Shown: piece after piece, positions 1 through 7,150 of the stretch
How positions within the stretch are numbered: position 1 is the first letter of the stretch
Layout: every line of letters begins with the position of its first letter
From: SAR86 cluster bacterium
Lineage (GTDB): Bacteria; Pseudomonadota; Gammaproteobacteria; Magnimaribacterales; D2472
Direction of reading: 5' to 3'
DNA length: 12,177 nt
NCBI GenBank assembly: GCA_016779285.1
Contig: JADHNV010000028.1
Location: forward strand, 1-12,177
Program-made: the position numbers and the translations under genes
The notes under the pieces: generated by a model
What the model saw: only the letters and a program-made list of their open reading frames with translations
Told to the model about the DNA's origin: nothing
Database searches by the model: none

Positions 1-77
1 ACGATAAAAAAGAGCTTAGTGACCCACCAAGAAGGCAAGAGAAAACCTTCAAGGAGCTAAAGAGATTCTCACTTTAG
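1..77 (+). other. Left edge: possible 3' tail of an unidentified gene
   Basis: The first 100 bases lie upstream of a plus-strand terminator, so they are probably the end of a plus-strand transcript whose body lies left of the window. One open frame enters from the edge and stops with TAG at 75-77, reading DKKELSDPPRRQEKTF and then KELKRFSL, a basic tail. A second frame stops at TAA 58-60. The tail resembles nothing I recognise. The stretch can also fold: gaagg 31-35 pairs with ccttc 46-50, and ctaaa 57-61 with tttag 73-77. The end of a structured RNA is therefore an alternative. I cannot choose between these from the fragment. Confidence 0.25.
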
Positions 78-103
78 ACCCCTTCCAATCTCGAACTGAA
101 AAG

Positions 104-128
104 ACAGAGCTTAGCTCTGTTTTTTTTT
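104..128 (+). terminator. Intrinsic terminator
   Basis: A perfect 7-bp stem (acagagc 104-110 with gctctgt 114-120) encloses a 3-base loop and runs straight into T120-T128. This is a textbook Rho-independent terminator for the plus-strand transcript entering from the left. Read on the minus strand, the hairpin is followed only by CTTTTC, so it could act weakly as a terminator for eda, which ends 3 bp away at 131. Confidence 0.85.
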
Positions 129-130
129 GC

Positions 131-733
131 CTATAGTTTATTTAAGTAATCTACTGCTTCGGATATTTTGCTTTCATGAATTAATGCTTTAGGTAGAACA
201 AATGATCCACCCAATGAGCATACATTTGGCAGATCAATATATTTTTTATAATTTTCTAGGTTAATTCCGCCTGTACACATAAAATTAATTTTTGGAAAAA
301 CGCTATTGAGAGCCTTAAGCTTATTTGTGCTGCCAATAGATTCAGCTGGAAAGAATTTCACTAAGTCATACCCAGAATTTTGAGCTTTGATAATCTCTGT
401 AGTAGTTTCAACACCTGGAATATATTGAATGCTATTTTCCTTGCAAAAAATTGCAACTTCCTCAACAAACCCAGGTGAGACTACAAATCTAATTTTAGAA
501 ATAGGCAAACTTAGCAATTGATTTAAATTCAAAACAGTACCGATCCCTAAATTTATGTGATCTTGATTTGCAATATATTCTATCGCTTCAACTGATATAA
601 GAGATCTAAGAGTTAGCTCTACATAGGAAATATTTGCAGATTTTAATATCGTATTTAATATCTTGGCTTCATCCAGTGATGTGATGGATAGTGTGGGTAA
701 AAATTTAGGTAGTTTTATATTCTTATTACTCAT
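131..733 (-). CDS. eda: KDPG aldolase (2-dehydro-3-deoxy-phosphogluconate aldolase)
   Basis: Cytoplasmic class I aldolase that splits 2-keto-3-deoxy-6-phosphogluconate into pyruvate and glyceraldehyde-3-phosphate, the last dedicated Entner-Doudoroff step. The 200 residues match the usual family length (about 200-215). Visible family motifs are VELTLR (38-43, with the catalytic Glu39), GIGTVLN (63-69), SPGF (86-89), VKFFPAE (125-131, with Schiff-base Lys126), the phosphate-binding CTGGI (153-157) and GGSF (175-178). The ATG at 733 overlaps the end of edd by 8 bp (ATGAGTAA). An AGGAG lies about 12 nt upstream, inside edd, so translation is probably coupled. It is the last gene of the zwf-edd-eda operon. 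No catalytic residue is missing. The identification is firm. Confidence 0.96.
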   Translation of the reverse strand: MSNKNIKLPKFLPTLSITSLDEAKILNTILKSANISYVELTLRSLISVEAIEYIANQDHINLGIGTVLNLNQLLSLPISKIRFVVSPGFVEEVAIFCKENSIQYIPGVETTTEIIKAQNSGYDLVKFFPAESIGSTNKLKALNSVFPKINFMCTGGINLENYKKYIDLPNVCSLGGSFVLPKALIHESKISEAVDYLNKL

Positions 734-2510
734 TGAAAATTGAGGCTCCTGAATTTACTGAACTAACGTTATCCCTAAACAGCCTAAACAAGCTTCTACC
801 TAAACCCTGGTTACTTACTGGTATTTCAATTTTATCTCTACTTGAAAGATCGCAGTTCTGAACTGAAAGCTCTGCATTTTTTAAGTCAAGTATCAGTTCA
901 TCACCATCATGTATTTTATATAAATTATTATTATTGCTTACTGCATGTATTAAAGCTGGAAAAGAGCCTGATGCTCCTGACATTCGACCATCGGTAATTA
1001 AGGCAATTTTGTAGCCCTTTTTTTGCAGGACATTAATTGGGGAGGTCAACTTATGAAGCTCCGGCATCCCATTTACCTCAGGGCTTTGTCCGAGCAAAAC
1101 AATTATTAAATCAGTGTTTAAATCTCCATTATTGAAAGCCTCCAGAACACTCTCCTGGTTTGTAAAAACTCGCGCAGGAGCATGAATAATTTCATCTTCA
1201 TCTTTCAGCGCAGAAACTTTTATCACCCCTTCAGCAATATCTCCTCCTATAAACTTGATCCCGCCATTTGATTTAAATGGATTGTTGATGTTTGAGATGC
1301 TTTTGGTATTTACATTTTGATCTAAATCTTTCCACTGGAGGCATGAAGACTTCACTTCATCAAGATAGGGAATCTTTGTATAGTGCTCTAAGCCAAAGCC
1401 TGCAACTGTTTCGATATCACTATAAATTAAATCTCCTTCAAGCAGATTTGAAAGCAGTCTAGCAATACCACCTTCTGCATGGAATTCATTCACATCAGCG
1501 GTTCCGTTGGGATAAATTTGACAAAGCAGGGGTATTAGAGAGGATAAATCATTAAAGTCCTCGATGGTCAGTATGAAGCCAGCAGATCTTGCCATAGCAA
1601 TTAGATGAATTACTAGATTCGTTGATCCCCCACTTGCTAGAAGCACAATGATTGCATTCATCCAATTTTGAATGTCTAACATTTCACCTATACCAATTTC
1701 TGCATCCATTAATCGCATTAATGCTTTCAAGGATTCTTTATTAAGATGATCCCTGACTGGAGATTCTGTAGGTGTAAATGCAGCTCCTGGTAATTGAAAT
1801 CCCATTGCCTCTGCAATAAGCTGATTTGTATTGGCTGTCCCGAAGAATGTACAAGTTCCAGCAGAATGATAGGCTTGCTGCTCGACATTGAGTAGATCTA
1901 TTTTTTGTATTTCACCCGCGGCATACGCTTGTCTTGTCTCTGTTTTTTTTACATTTGAAATCCCTGTAGACATTGGGCCACCTGGCATAAAAACAACTGG
2001 CAAATGTCCGAATTGCAAGGCCCCAATCAAGAGTCCAGGCACAATTTTGTCACAGGTACCCATACATATTGCTGAATCAAAAACATTGTGCGATAAACCA
2101 ATTGCTGTTGCTAAGGCAATCGTATCTCTGCTAAATAACGAAAGCTCCATGCCTGGCTCTCCCTGAGTAATACCATCACACATTGCGGGCACTCCTCCAG
2201 CAACTTGTACATGAAGATTAAGTCTTTCTCCTTCCTCTTTTAGGGTTGAAGGATAGGTTTCAAAGGGAGCATGAGCAGATAGCATATCGTTATAAGCAGT
2301 AATTATGCCTACAAGCTTTTTAATACTCTGATCAGATGACGAATGCTTGTTGTTACAGGCAGCATAGGTATGAGCTAAGTTTGAACATCCCATAGAATGT
2401 CTGTTGGGTGATTTCTTTTTCCATTCAGAGACCTCACGAAGATATCTTGATCTACTCTCTTTGCTGCGGGATTGAACTCTTGATTTTATTGCATCAATTT
2501 TGCTTAACAT
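726..2510 (-). CDS. edd: 6-phosphogluconate dehydratase
   Basis: Cytoplasmic Fe-S dehydratase of the IlvD/Edd family that converts 6-phosphogluconate to KDPG. At 594 residues it is close to E. coli Edd (about 600). Both family signatures are present: CDKIVPGLLIG (153-163) and ALITDGRMSGAS (503-514). Candidate cluster-ligand cysteines lie in AMCDGITQG (Cys111), GTCDK (Cys153) and AGTCTFFGTANTNQ (Cys220). The N-terminal RHSMGCSNLAH and the GEPGMELS stretch favour Edd over dihydroxyacid dehydratase (IlvD), as does the neighbourhood between zwf and eda. The ATG at 2510 abuts the zwf stop directly (TAAATG), with a GAGGAAG ribosome site inside the zwf tail. The gene is intact. Confidence 0.96.
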   Translation of the reverse strand: MLSKIDAIKSRVQSRSKESRSRYLREVSEWKKKSPNRHSMGCSNLAHTYAACNNKHSSSDQSIKKLVGIITAYNDMLSAHAPFETYPSTLKEEGERLNLHVQVAGGVPAMCDGITQGEPGMELSLFSRDTIALATAIGLSHNVFDSAICMGTCDKIVPGLLIGALQFGHLPVVFMPGGPMSTGISNVKKTETRQAYAAGEIQKIDLLNVEQQAYHSAGTCTFFGTANTNQLIAEAMGFQLPGAAFTPTESPVRDHLNKESLKALMRLMDAEIGIGEMLDIQNWMNAIIVLLASGGSTNLVIHLIAMARSAGFILTIEDFNDLSSLIPLLCQIYPNGTADVNEFHAEGGIARLLSNLLEGDLIYSDIETVAGFGLEHYTKIPYLDEVKSSCLQWKDLDQNVNTKSISNINNPFKSNGGIKFIGGDIAEGVIKVSALKDEDEIIHAPARVFTNQESVLEAFNNGDLNTDLIIVLLGQSPEVNGMPELHKLTSPINVLQKKGYKIALITDGRMSGASGSFPALIHAVSNNNNLYKIHDGDELILDLKNAELSVQNCDLSSRDKIEIPVSNQGLGRSLFRLFRDNVSSVNSGASIFNE

Positions 2511-3953
2511 TTAATCTTCCTCGTTATTCCATTTAGCATTATGGCTTGCAATTAATAAATCAGAAGAGGAGGGGCCCCAGCTACCGGCATTATATTTTGA
2601 AAGTTTTATTTCTGATTCTGAAATCGAATGGATTAGTTGATCAATATATGACCATGCATTCTCAACCTCGTCTCTTCTCATAAACAAAGAGGGCTTATTA
2701 TCAATAATATCCATTAAGAGTCTTTCATACGCATCAAGATGATCATCTTCATAGTAATCATCAAACAACAGGTCTAATGGAAGTTCTTGCAAGCTGAAAC
2801 CGGATGCTGAGGGTTTTTTTATCATTATTTTTAGTTTTATACTTTCCTCAGGCTGCAACCTTATAACCAATTGATTGTCTTTTTGTTTATTGTTTGAATC
2901 GAATATATTATGTGGCACCGACTTAAACTGTATGACTATTTCTGAACGTTTTTCTGCCATTCTTTTGCCGGTTCTTAAAAAAAATGGAACTCCAGACCAT
3001 CTCCAATTATCAATCCAAAGCTTTAGGGCAACAAAAGTTTCAGTTTGACTTTTAGGATTTACACCGTTTTCATCAAGGTATGAGGTAATTGCTTTTGCAT
3101 CGATAGCTCCCTCTTTGTATTGTCCAATAACCAGATGCTCATCAGTTTCGTTTGTTTTGAATGGACGAAGTGATCGAAGAACTTTTAATTTTTCATCTCT
3201 GATGGATTCTGAATTTATGTTTGTTGGTGGTTCCATCGCTACTAAGCATAAAATCTGCAGCAGATGGTTTTGAAGCATATCTTTTATTGCTCCTGTCTGA
3301 TCATAATATGATCCTCTGTTTTCTAAACCAAGAGTTTCAGCCACAGTGATTTGAATATGATCAACTGCAACATTTGACCAAATCTTTTCAAATAAGATAT
3401 TTCCAAACCTTAAGGCTAGGAGATTCTGAACAGCTTCTTTACCTAGATAATGATCAATTCTAAAAATTTGATGTTCATTGAAGTATAAAGCCAAGGATTC
3501 ATTTATATCGATGGACGACTGAAGATCATTGCCAATCGGCTTCTCAACTATGATGGAGGATAGGGGACCAATAATATCCTGATCATTTAAATTTTCAGCA
3601 ATGACTTTATAAAATAGGGGAGAGACAGCCAAATAATATAAATTTCTATCAGTATTTGATGTGTTTTTTTTTAGATTTACAAAGTCATTCTTCTTATTAA
3701 AATCAATTTTTATGTAGGAAATTTTTTTAATAAACTCATTTATGACTGCAGCGTCATACTCCACAGAATCAAGATTATCAGAAAGCTTAACTTTTATTTC
3801 TTCATGATACTCAGAGGCCTGCAATTCTTTTGAGCCAATGCCGTATATTTTTATATCCTTGCTCAGCCTTTCTGCTTTGAAATGTCTATATAGTGCAGGT
3901 AATAATTTCCGTTTAGCTAAATCGCCAGTACCACCAAAGATAAATAAATTCAT
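2511..3953 (-). CDS. zwf: Glucose-6-phosphate 1-dehydrogenase
   Basis: Oxidises glucose-6-phosphate to 6-phosphogluconolactone with NAD(P)+, feeding the Entner-Doudoroff route. The 480 residues agree with bacterial Zwf (about 490). The N-terminal Rossmann dinucleotide loop reads FGGTGDLAKRKLLPALY (6-22). Also visible are EKPIG (137-141), the active-site signature RIDHYLGKE (165-173) with the substrate-binding His-Tyr-x-x-Lys, GSYYDQTGAIKDMLQNH (214-230) and RTGKRM (327-332). It is the first gene of the zwf-edd-eda operon and is transcribed away from pyk. The start at 3953 has only a weak GGGA ribosome site but places the Rossmann fold at the usual position. A strong sigma70-type promoter overlaps a LacI-type operator upstream. 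The lactonase that often lies next to zwf is absent here and sits at 9703. Confidence 0.96.
   Translation of the reverse strand: MNLFIFGGTGDLAKRKLLPALYRHFKAERLSKDIKIYGIGSKELQASEYHEEIKVKLSDNLDSVEYDAAVINEFIKKISYIKIDFNKKNDFVNLKKNTSNTDRNLYYLAVSPLFYKVIAENLNDQDIIGPLSSIIVEKPIGNDLQSSIDINESLALYFNEHQIFRIDHYLGKEAVQNLLALRFGNILFEKIWSNVAVDHIQITVAETLGLENRGSYYDQTGAIKDMLQNHLLQILCLVAMEPPTNINSESIRDEKLKVLRSLRPFKTNETDEHLVIGQYKEGAIDAKAITSYLDENGVNPKSQTETFVALKLWIDNWRWSGVPFFLRTGKRMAEKRSEIVIQFKSVPHNIFDSNNKQKDNQLVIRLQPEESIKLKIMIKKPSASGFSLQELPLDLLFDDYYEDDHLDAYERLLMDIIDNKPSLFMRRDEVENAWSYIDQLIHSISESEIKLSKYNAGSWGPSSSDLLIASHNAKWNNEED
2516..2522 (-). promoter_or_regulatory. Ribosome binding site of edd inside zwf
   Basis: Minus-strand GAGGAAG lies within the last zwf codons (Glu-Glu-Asp-stop). 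Its AGGA core ends 7 nt before the edd ATG. It supports the ATG at 2510 as the edd start, although there is no intergenic base between zwf and edd. Confidence 0.7.
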
Positions 3954-3974
3954 TTTCCCGCTTATATTAATTGC

Positions 3975-4005
3975 TTACATTTAACCAATTAACAAAGAAT
4001 ATACT
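3975..4005 (+). promoter_or_regulatory. Weak candidate promoter of pyk-marC
   Basis: A TATACT -10 hexamer (4000-4005, five of six consensus bases) faces pyk, but the best upstream -35 is poor (TTACAT 3975-3980 at 19 nt spacing). If it is used, transcription would start near 4012, the first base of the operator, and a bound repressor would cover +1 to +14. The weak -35 keeps confidence low. Confidence 0.35.
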
Positions 4006-4026
4006 TATATATGACAACGGTGTCAA
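3998..4026 (-). promoter_or_regulatory. Sigma70-type promoter of zwf-edd-eda
   Basis: Read on the minus strand, a perfect -35 hexamer TTGACA (4026-4021) is followed by a 17-nt spacer and a -10 hexamer TATATT (4003-3998, five of six consensus bases). Transcription would start near 3991, leaving a leader of about 38 nt before zwf. The -35 box is made from the right half of the palindrome at 4012-4025, so a protein bound there would exclude RNA polymerase. This is the best promoter match I found in the window. Confidence 0.75.
4012..4025. promoter_or_regulatory. LacI-family-type operator between zwf and pyk
   Basis: The palindrome TGACAACGGTGTCA has five-base arms TGACA/TGTCA around a central CG (4018-4019) and matches the general LacI-family pattern TGNNANCGNTNNCA. 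It differs at only two positions from the site at 7161-7174, which lies next to the only LacI-type gene in the window. It overlaps the zwf -35 box and spacer and lies at the predicted pyk start of transcription. The palindrome is seen; binding by the local regulator is inferred. Confidence 0.72.
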
Positions 4027-4056
4027 TGTGTCCATTTTTATGTCTATTGAGGTATC

Positions 4057-5484
4057 ATGCCGAACATGAAAGCTACTAAAACTAAAGTTATAGCAACTAT
4101 TGGACCAAGTACCAACAAATACGATGTTTTAAAAGATCTACATAGCGCAGGCATGAATGTTGCAAGAATCAATATGTCACATGCATCACATGCAGACGCT
4201 ATTAATATTATTCAATCTATCAATAAGATTAATAAACAACAATCCAGTGTGTATGGGCCTATTGGGATATTATTGGACACTCAAGGACCAGAAATTAGGA
4301 CAGGAATCAGTAAATCTGATATTAATTTGCAAACTGGTGATATTGTCAACCTAACAATTAGAGATGATGTCGATGTGGAAACTTCTTCAATAAAGATTAA
4401 TTACAAAGGTTTAATTAACAGCGTGAACAAAGGATCAAAAATTAGCATCGACAATGGTTTACTTAATTTTAAAGTGTTGACCAAAGATAATCAGAGTCTG
4501 AGGTGCAAAGTGCTTGATGGAGGCACTCTTGGAAGCAAGCGGCATGTGAATCTTCCTGGAGTCAGGGTGGACTTACCTTCCATCACTAAAAAAGATCGAA
4601 AAGACATCAATTTTGCTATCAAGCACAAGGTTAGTTTTATTGCCTTGTCCTTTGTTAGGTCTGCTAAGGATATTTTTACCTTAAGGTCTATTCTTAAAAG
4701 AAATAAATCACCAATAAAAATAATTGCCAAGATTGAAAACCAAGAAGGCCTTGATAATATTCATGAAATAACCCAGGCAGCAGATATAGTTATGGTTGCG
4801 AGAGGAGATCTTGGAATAGAGACGAATCTTGCTGATCTTCCAAACATTCAAAGGCGTATCATGTATGCAAGTGCAAAATGGGGAACAAGATCAATTGTTG
4901 CAACTCATTTATTAGAATCTATGATCAATAATCCAACTCCTACCAGGGCTGAAGTTACTGATGTGGCAAATGCGATATATGAAGGTGCAGATGCTGTTAT
5001 GCTCTCAGGCGAAACCAGTGTGGGGAAATATCCTATCCAATGTATAAAAATGCTTAAGCAAATTGCTTTAAAAACCGAGCAATTTAGAACACTTGGTTAT
5101 GAAAAATTCCTTCGAGATAGTTCAGATTGGCAGAATATTGCAGAAGGAGCTCGGGATTTAGCAAAGAGAGTTAGCGCTGATGGAATAATTGTTATCACTA
5201 GATCAGGTGAAACAGCAAATGTCATTTCAAACACTAAACCTTTTCGAATGCCTATATATTCATTTACCAATAATCTTAATACTTTTTATCAATTAAGCTT
5301 ATATGGAGGAATCAACCCATACTTCCTCAAATCAATTACTAATCAATCGACCACAATTTCAAAAATTAAATCAATTTTGGCTTCATCAATGAATGCTAAA
5401 CGATCTCTTAAATTTGTTTTAATCGCAGGAGTTTACTCAGCATCTCATACTGACTCCATTCAAATTATAAATACAAATGTTTGA
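4057..5484 (+). CDS. pyk: Pyruvate kinase
   Basis: Transfers phosphate from phosphoenolpyruvate to ADP, giving pyruvate and ATP; it completes the lower branch that uses glyceraldehyde-3-P from Eda. The 475 residues fit bacterial enzymes (about 470-480). Visible motifs are RINMSH (37-42), LLDTQGPEIRTG (72-83), the active-site signature IIAKIENQEGL (222-232, catalytic Lys225), MVARGDLGIE (246-255), ATHLLESM (282-289) and PTPTRAEVTDVANA (293-306), followed by a short C-terminal allosteric-type domain. ATG 4057 has a GAGG 4 nt upstream (4049-4052). A second in-frame ATG at 4066 is possible but would leave 13 nt. Its stop overlaps the marC start by 8 bp. Whether it is PykA- or PykF-like I leave open. 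Confidence 0.95.
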   Translation: MPNMKATKTKVIATIGPSTNKYDVLKDLHSAGMNVARINMSHASHADAINIIQSINKINKQQSSVYGPIGILLDTQGPEIRTGISKSDINLQTGDIVNLTIRDDVDVETSSIKINYKGLINSVNKGSKISIDNGLLNFKVLTKDNQSLRCKVLDGGTLGSKRHVNLPGVRVDLPSITKKDRKDINFAIKHKVSFIALSFVRSAKDIFTLRSILKRNKSPIKIIAKIENQEGLDNIHEITQAADIVMVARGDLGIETNLADLPNIQRRIMYASAKWGTRSIVATHLLESMINNPTPTRAEVTDVANAIYEGADAVMLSGETSVGKYPIQCIKMLKQIALKTEQFRTLGYEKFLRDSSDWQNIAEGARDLAKRVSADGIIVITRSGETANVISNTKPFRMPIYSFTNNLNTFYQLSLYGGINPYFLKSITNQSTTISKIKSILASSMNAKRSLKFVLIAGVYSASHTDSIQIINTNV

Positions 5485-6103
5485 TCAATTACTAGAAAGT
5501 ACAATTCTATTGTTTGTTGCTGTTGATCCAGTAGCTCTTATACCTATATTTGCTAGTCTCACACAAGGATTGAGCAAAAGAGATATAAAGAGGGTCTATA
5601 TTCAGGCAACTTTAGTTTCTTTCTTTGTGTTATCTCTTTTTTATTTTTTCGGAATGGCAATATTAGATGTGATGGGCATATCAATGAGTTCCTTTAAAAT
5701 TATTGGAGGTTTATTTTTGATAGCAATTGCATTTCAGATGGTCTTAGAACAAAGGCAGTCAAGACGACAACATACTGCTGAAGTGGCTTTGGATGATGAA
5801 TCAATTCAATCTCTTGCAATTTTTCCATTAGCAATTCCTTTAATTGCTGGGCCAGGGGCAATGACTACAGCTTTATTAATTGCAGAAACAAGTTCAAGCA
5901 CACCTGTGCAAATATTGATCAATTTTATCCCAATCTTAATAATTATTATCTTAGTTGCATTTGCAATGTGGCTTTCAGCCACTCTTTCAAAAAAAGTTGG
6001 CCCCACAATTATTATTGTGGTGCAGAAAATTTTTGGAATACTTTTAGGCGCTTTAGCAATTGAATTTGTTGTTGCTGGGATTGTGGAATCTTTTAACTTA
6101 TAA
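5477..6103 (+). CDS. MarC-family integral membrane protein
   Basis: Inner-membrane protein of the MarC/YchE/YhgN family, 208 residues. Six likely membrane segments lie at about 5-27, 43-66, 73-90, 114-136, 145-170 and 180-204. Family hallmarks are the first-helix motif DPVALIPIF followed by LTQGLSKRD (17-36; most members have NP where this has DP) and FPLAIPLIAGPGAMTT (116-131). A charged loop (QRQSRRQHTAEVALDDES, about 92-109) separates the two halves. The family's function is poorly known; an archaeal member (SnatA) transports small neutral amino acids. The ATG at 5477 overlaps the pyk stop (ATGTTTGA) and has no ribosome site, suggesting translational coupling to pyk. Its stop overlaps the convergent lacI stop by 6 bp. 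Confidence 0.88.
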   Translation: MFDQLLESTILLFVAVDPVALIPIFASLTQGLSKRDIKRVYIQATLVSFFVLSLFYFFGMAILDVMGISMSSFKIIGGLFLIAIAFQMVLEQRQSRRQHTAEVALDDESIQSLAIFPLAIPLIAGPGAMTTALLIAETSSSTPVQILINFIPILIIIILVAFAMWLSATLSKKVGPTIIIVVQKIFGILLGALAIEFVVAGIVESFNL

Positions 6104-7105
6104 AAGTTTCAAGGATTCACGAACAACCAACTCAGATTTAAACTCTTTGGATTTCGTTTTATCAACCAGACCATCAAATTTAGCAATTAAAATTTTTGCT
6201 GCATGAGCTGCCATTTGTTGAACAGGTTGCTTGATGGTGGTTAGGGCTGGCCATATTTGCTGTGCTATAGGCGAGTCATCAAATCCAGTCAAAGATAGAT
6301 CATTTGGCACTTCCATTCCTTTCATTTGTGCAGATTTCATTATTCCCGCAGCCATTGAATCGTTGCTTGCAAAAATAGCCGTGGGTATTTTAGAAGATTC
6401 AAATATCTCAACCCCTGCATCAAAACCAGATTCAAAACTAAAATTACCTTGTTTGATCCATTGTTCATTAGGTTCCAATCCATGTTTTTTTAATGCTGCT
6501 AGAAAGCCATTAAATCTCAAGAGAGATGCAGAATGCTTAGGATGACCTTTTATAAATCCTATATCTCTATGCCGATGATTAATAATTTCTGAGGTTAAGT
6601 TGTATGAGGCCTCATAATCATTGGAAGAGACATAAAGTGAATCAGGATTCATGATTCTTGGAGCAATTACTGCATACTCAATTTTACTAGCTTCTAAATT
6701 ACTAAGAAAATCTTGCATGTCACTGAGCGGGGGAGTTATAACTAAGCCATCTATTTTAAAATCTTTAACAAATTGAATGATGTCATTTGTTAATTTGCTA
6801 GATTTATAATTACATTCTTGAATAACTAAATTGTAACCGGTATTTTTGCATGCATTAAAGATTCCGCTTTGTACATCCGCAAGATAAGATTTATTAGGGT
6901 TATCGTAAAGTAATGCAAGCATATACGATTTTTTTGATCTAAGGCTTTGGGCGCTTTTATTAGGCCTAAAACCTAGCTTTTTAACAGATGCTAGGACTTT
7001 ATTTTTTGTTAGCTCTGCAACATTTGCCTCGTTATTAATAACTCTTGATACGGTTTTAATAGAAACTGATGCATCTTTTGATACGTCTTTAATTGTAACT
7101 GCCAT
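6098..7105 (-). CDS. LacI-family transcriptional repressor, probable regulator of this sugar locus
   Basis: DNA-binding regulator of 335 residues, typical LacI/GalR length. The N-terminal helix-turn-helix is TIKDVSKDASVSIKTVSRVINN (4-25). The hinge follows in LGFRPNKSAQSLRS (44-57), with Ala52 and Leu55 at the positions that usually wedge into the central CG step of the operator. A periplasmic-binding-protein-like effector domain fills the rest, with IFASNDSMAAGIM and LSLTGFDDSPIAQQIWPALTTI in its C-terminal third. It is divergent from the sugar symporter gene. The sites at 7161 and 4012 both have the expected central CG. The effector is probably glucose, a glucose phosphate, or an intermediate such as KDPG, but the sequence does not tell which. 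No ribosome site precedes ATG 7105; the start is fixed by the standard family N-terminus. Confidence 0.93.
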   Translation of the reverse strand: MAVTIKDVSKDASVSIKTVSRVINNEANVAELTKNKVLASVKKLGFRPNKSAQSLRSKKSYMLALLYDNPNKSYLADVQSGIFNACKNTGYNLVIQECNYKSSKLTNDIIQFVKDFKIDGLVITPPLSDMQDFLSNLEASKIEYAVIAPRIMNPDSLYVSSNDYEASYNLTSEIINHRHRDIGFIKGHPKHSASLLRFNGFLAALKKHGLEPNEQWIKQGNFSFESGFDAGVEIFESSKIPTAIFASNDSMAAGIMKSAQMKGMEVPNDLSLTGFDDSPIAQQIWPALTTIKQPVQQMAAHAAKILIAKFDGLVDKTKSKEFKSELVVRESLKLL

Positions 7106-7121
7106 GCTTTTTTAAATTTTA

Positions 7122-7150
7122 TTGCCTTATTTTACTATTTTAACGATAAT
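7122..7150 (+). promoter_or_regulatory. Candidate promoter of the symporter-glk-pgl-GH3 operon
   Basis: TTGCCT (7122-7127, four of six consensus bases), a 17-nt spacer and GATAAT (7145-7150, five of six) form a reasonable sigma70-type promoter. Transcription would begin near 7157, with the palindrome at 7161-7174 immediately downstream (about +5 to +18), a classic repressing position. The leader before the symporter is then about 34 nt. Confidence 0.55.

Noticed and set aside
20..110. A tRNA or other known stable RNA at the left edge
   Set aside because: The minus strand contains a GTTCGA resembling a T-loop, but no flanking 5-bp stem, acceptor stem or CCA could be formed, and nothing matches 4.5S, 6S, tmRNA or RNase P ends.
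1888..2166. Plus-strand open frame of 92 codons opposite edd
   Set aside because: It lies entirely within the strongly supported edd gene, has no recognisable product and behaves as an antisense shadow. The same holds for the frames at 4491-4730, 5806-6006, 6231-6545, 7744-7962, 8053-8235, 8333-8554, 8764-8973, 9103-9291 and 11746-11928.
3954..4056. A HexR-type site controlling zwf
   Set aside because: I looked for the HexR-style palindrome known for zwf/edd/eda control in other gammaproteobacteria. The only clear palindrome here has the LacI-family central CG form and matches the second site beside lacI.
6003..6020. Perfect 7-bp inverted repeat ccacaat/attgtgg with a 4-base loop
   Set aside because: It lies inside marC, encodes the ordinary membrane residues Thr-Ile-Ile-Ile-Val-Val, has no T-run after it and is not near a gene end. 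Chance in AT-rich coding sequence is the simplest reading.
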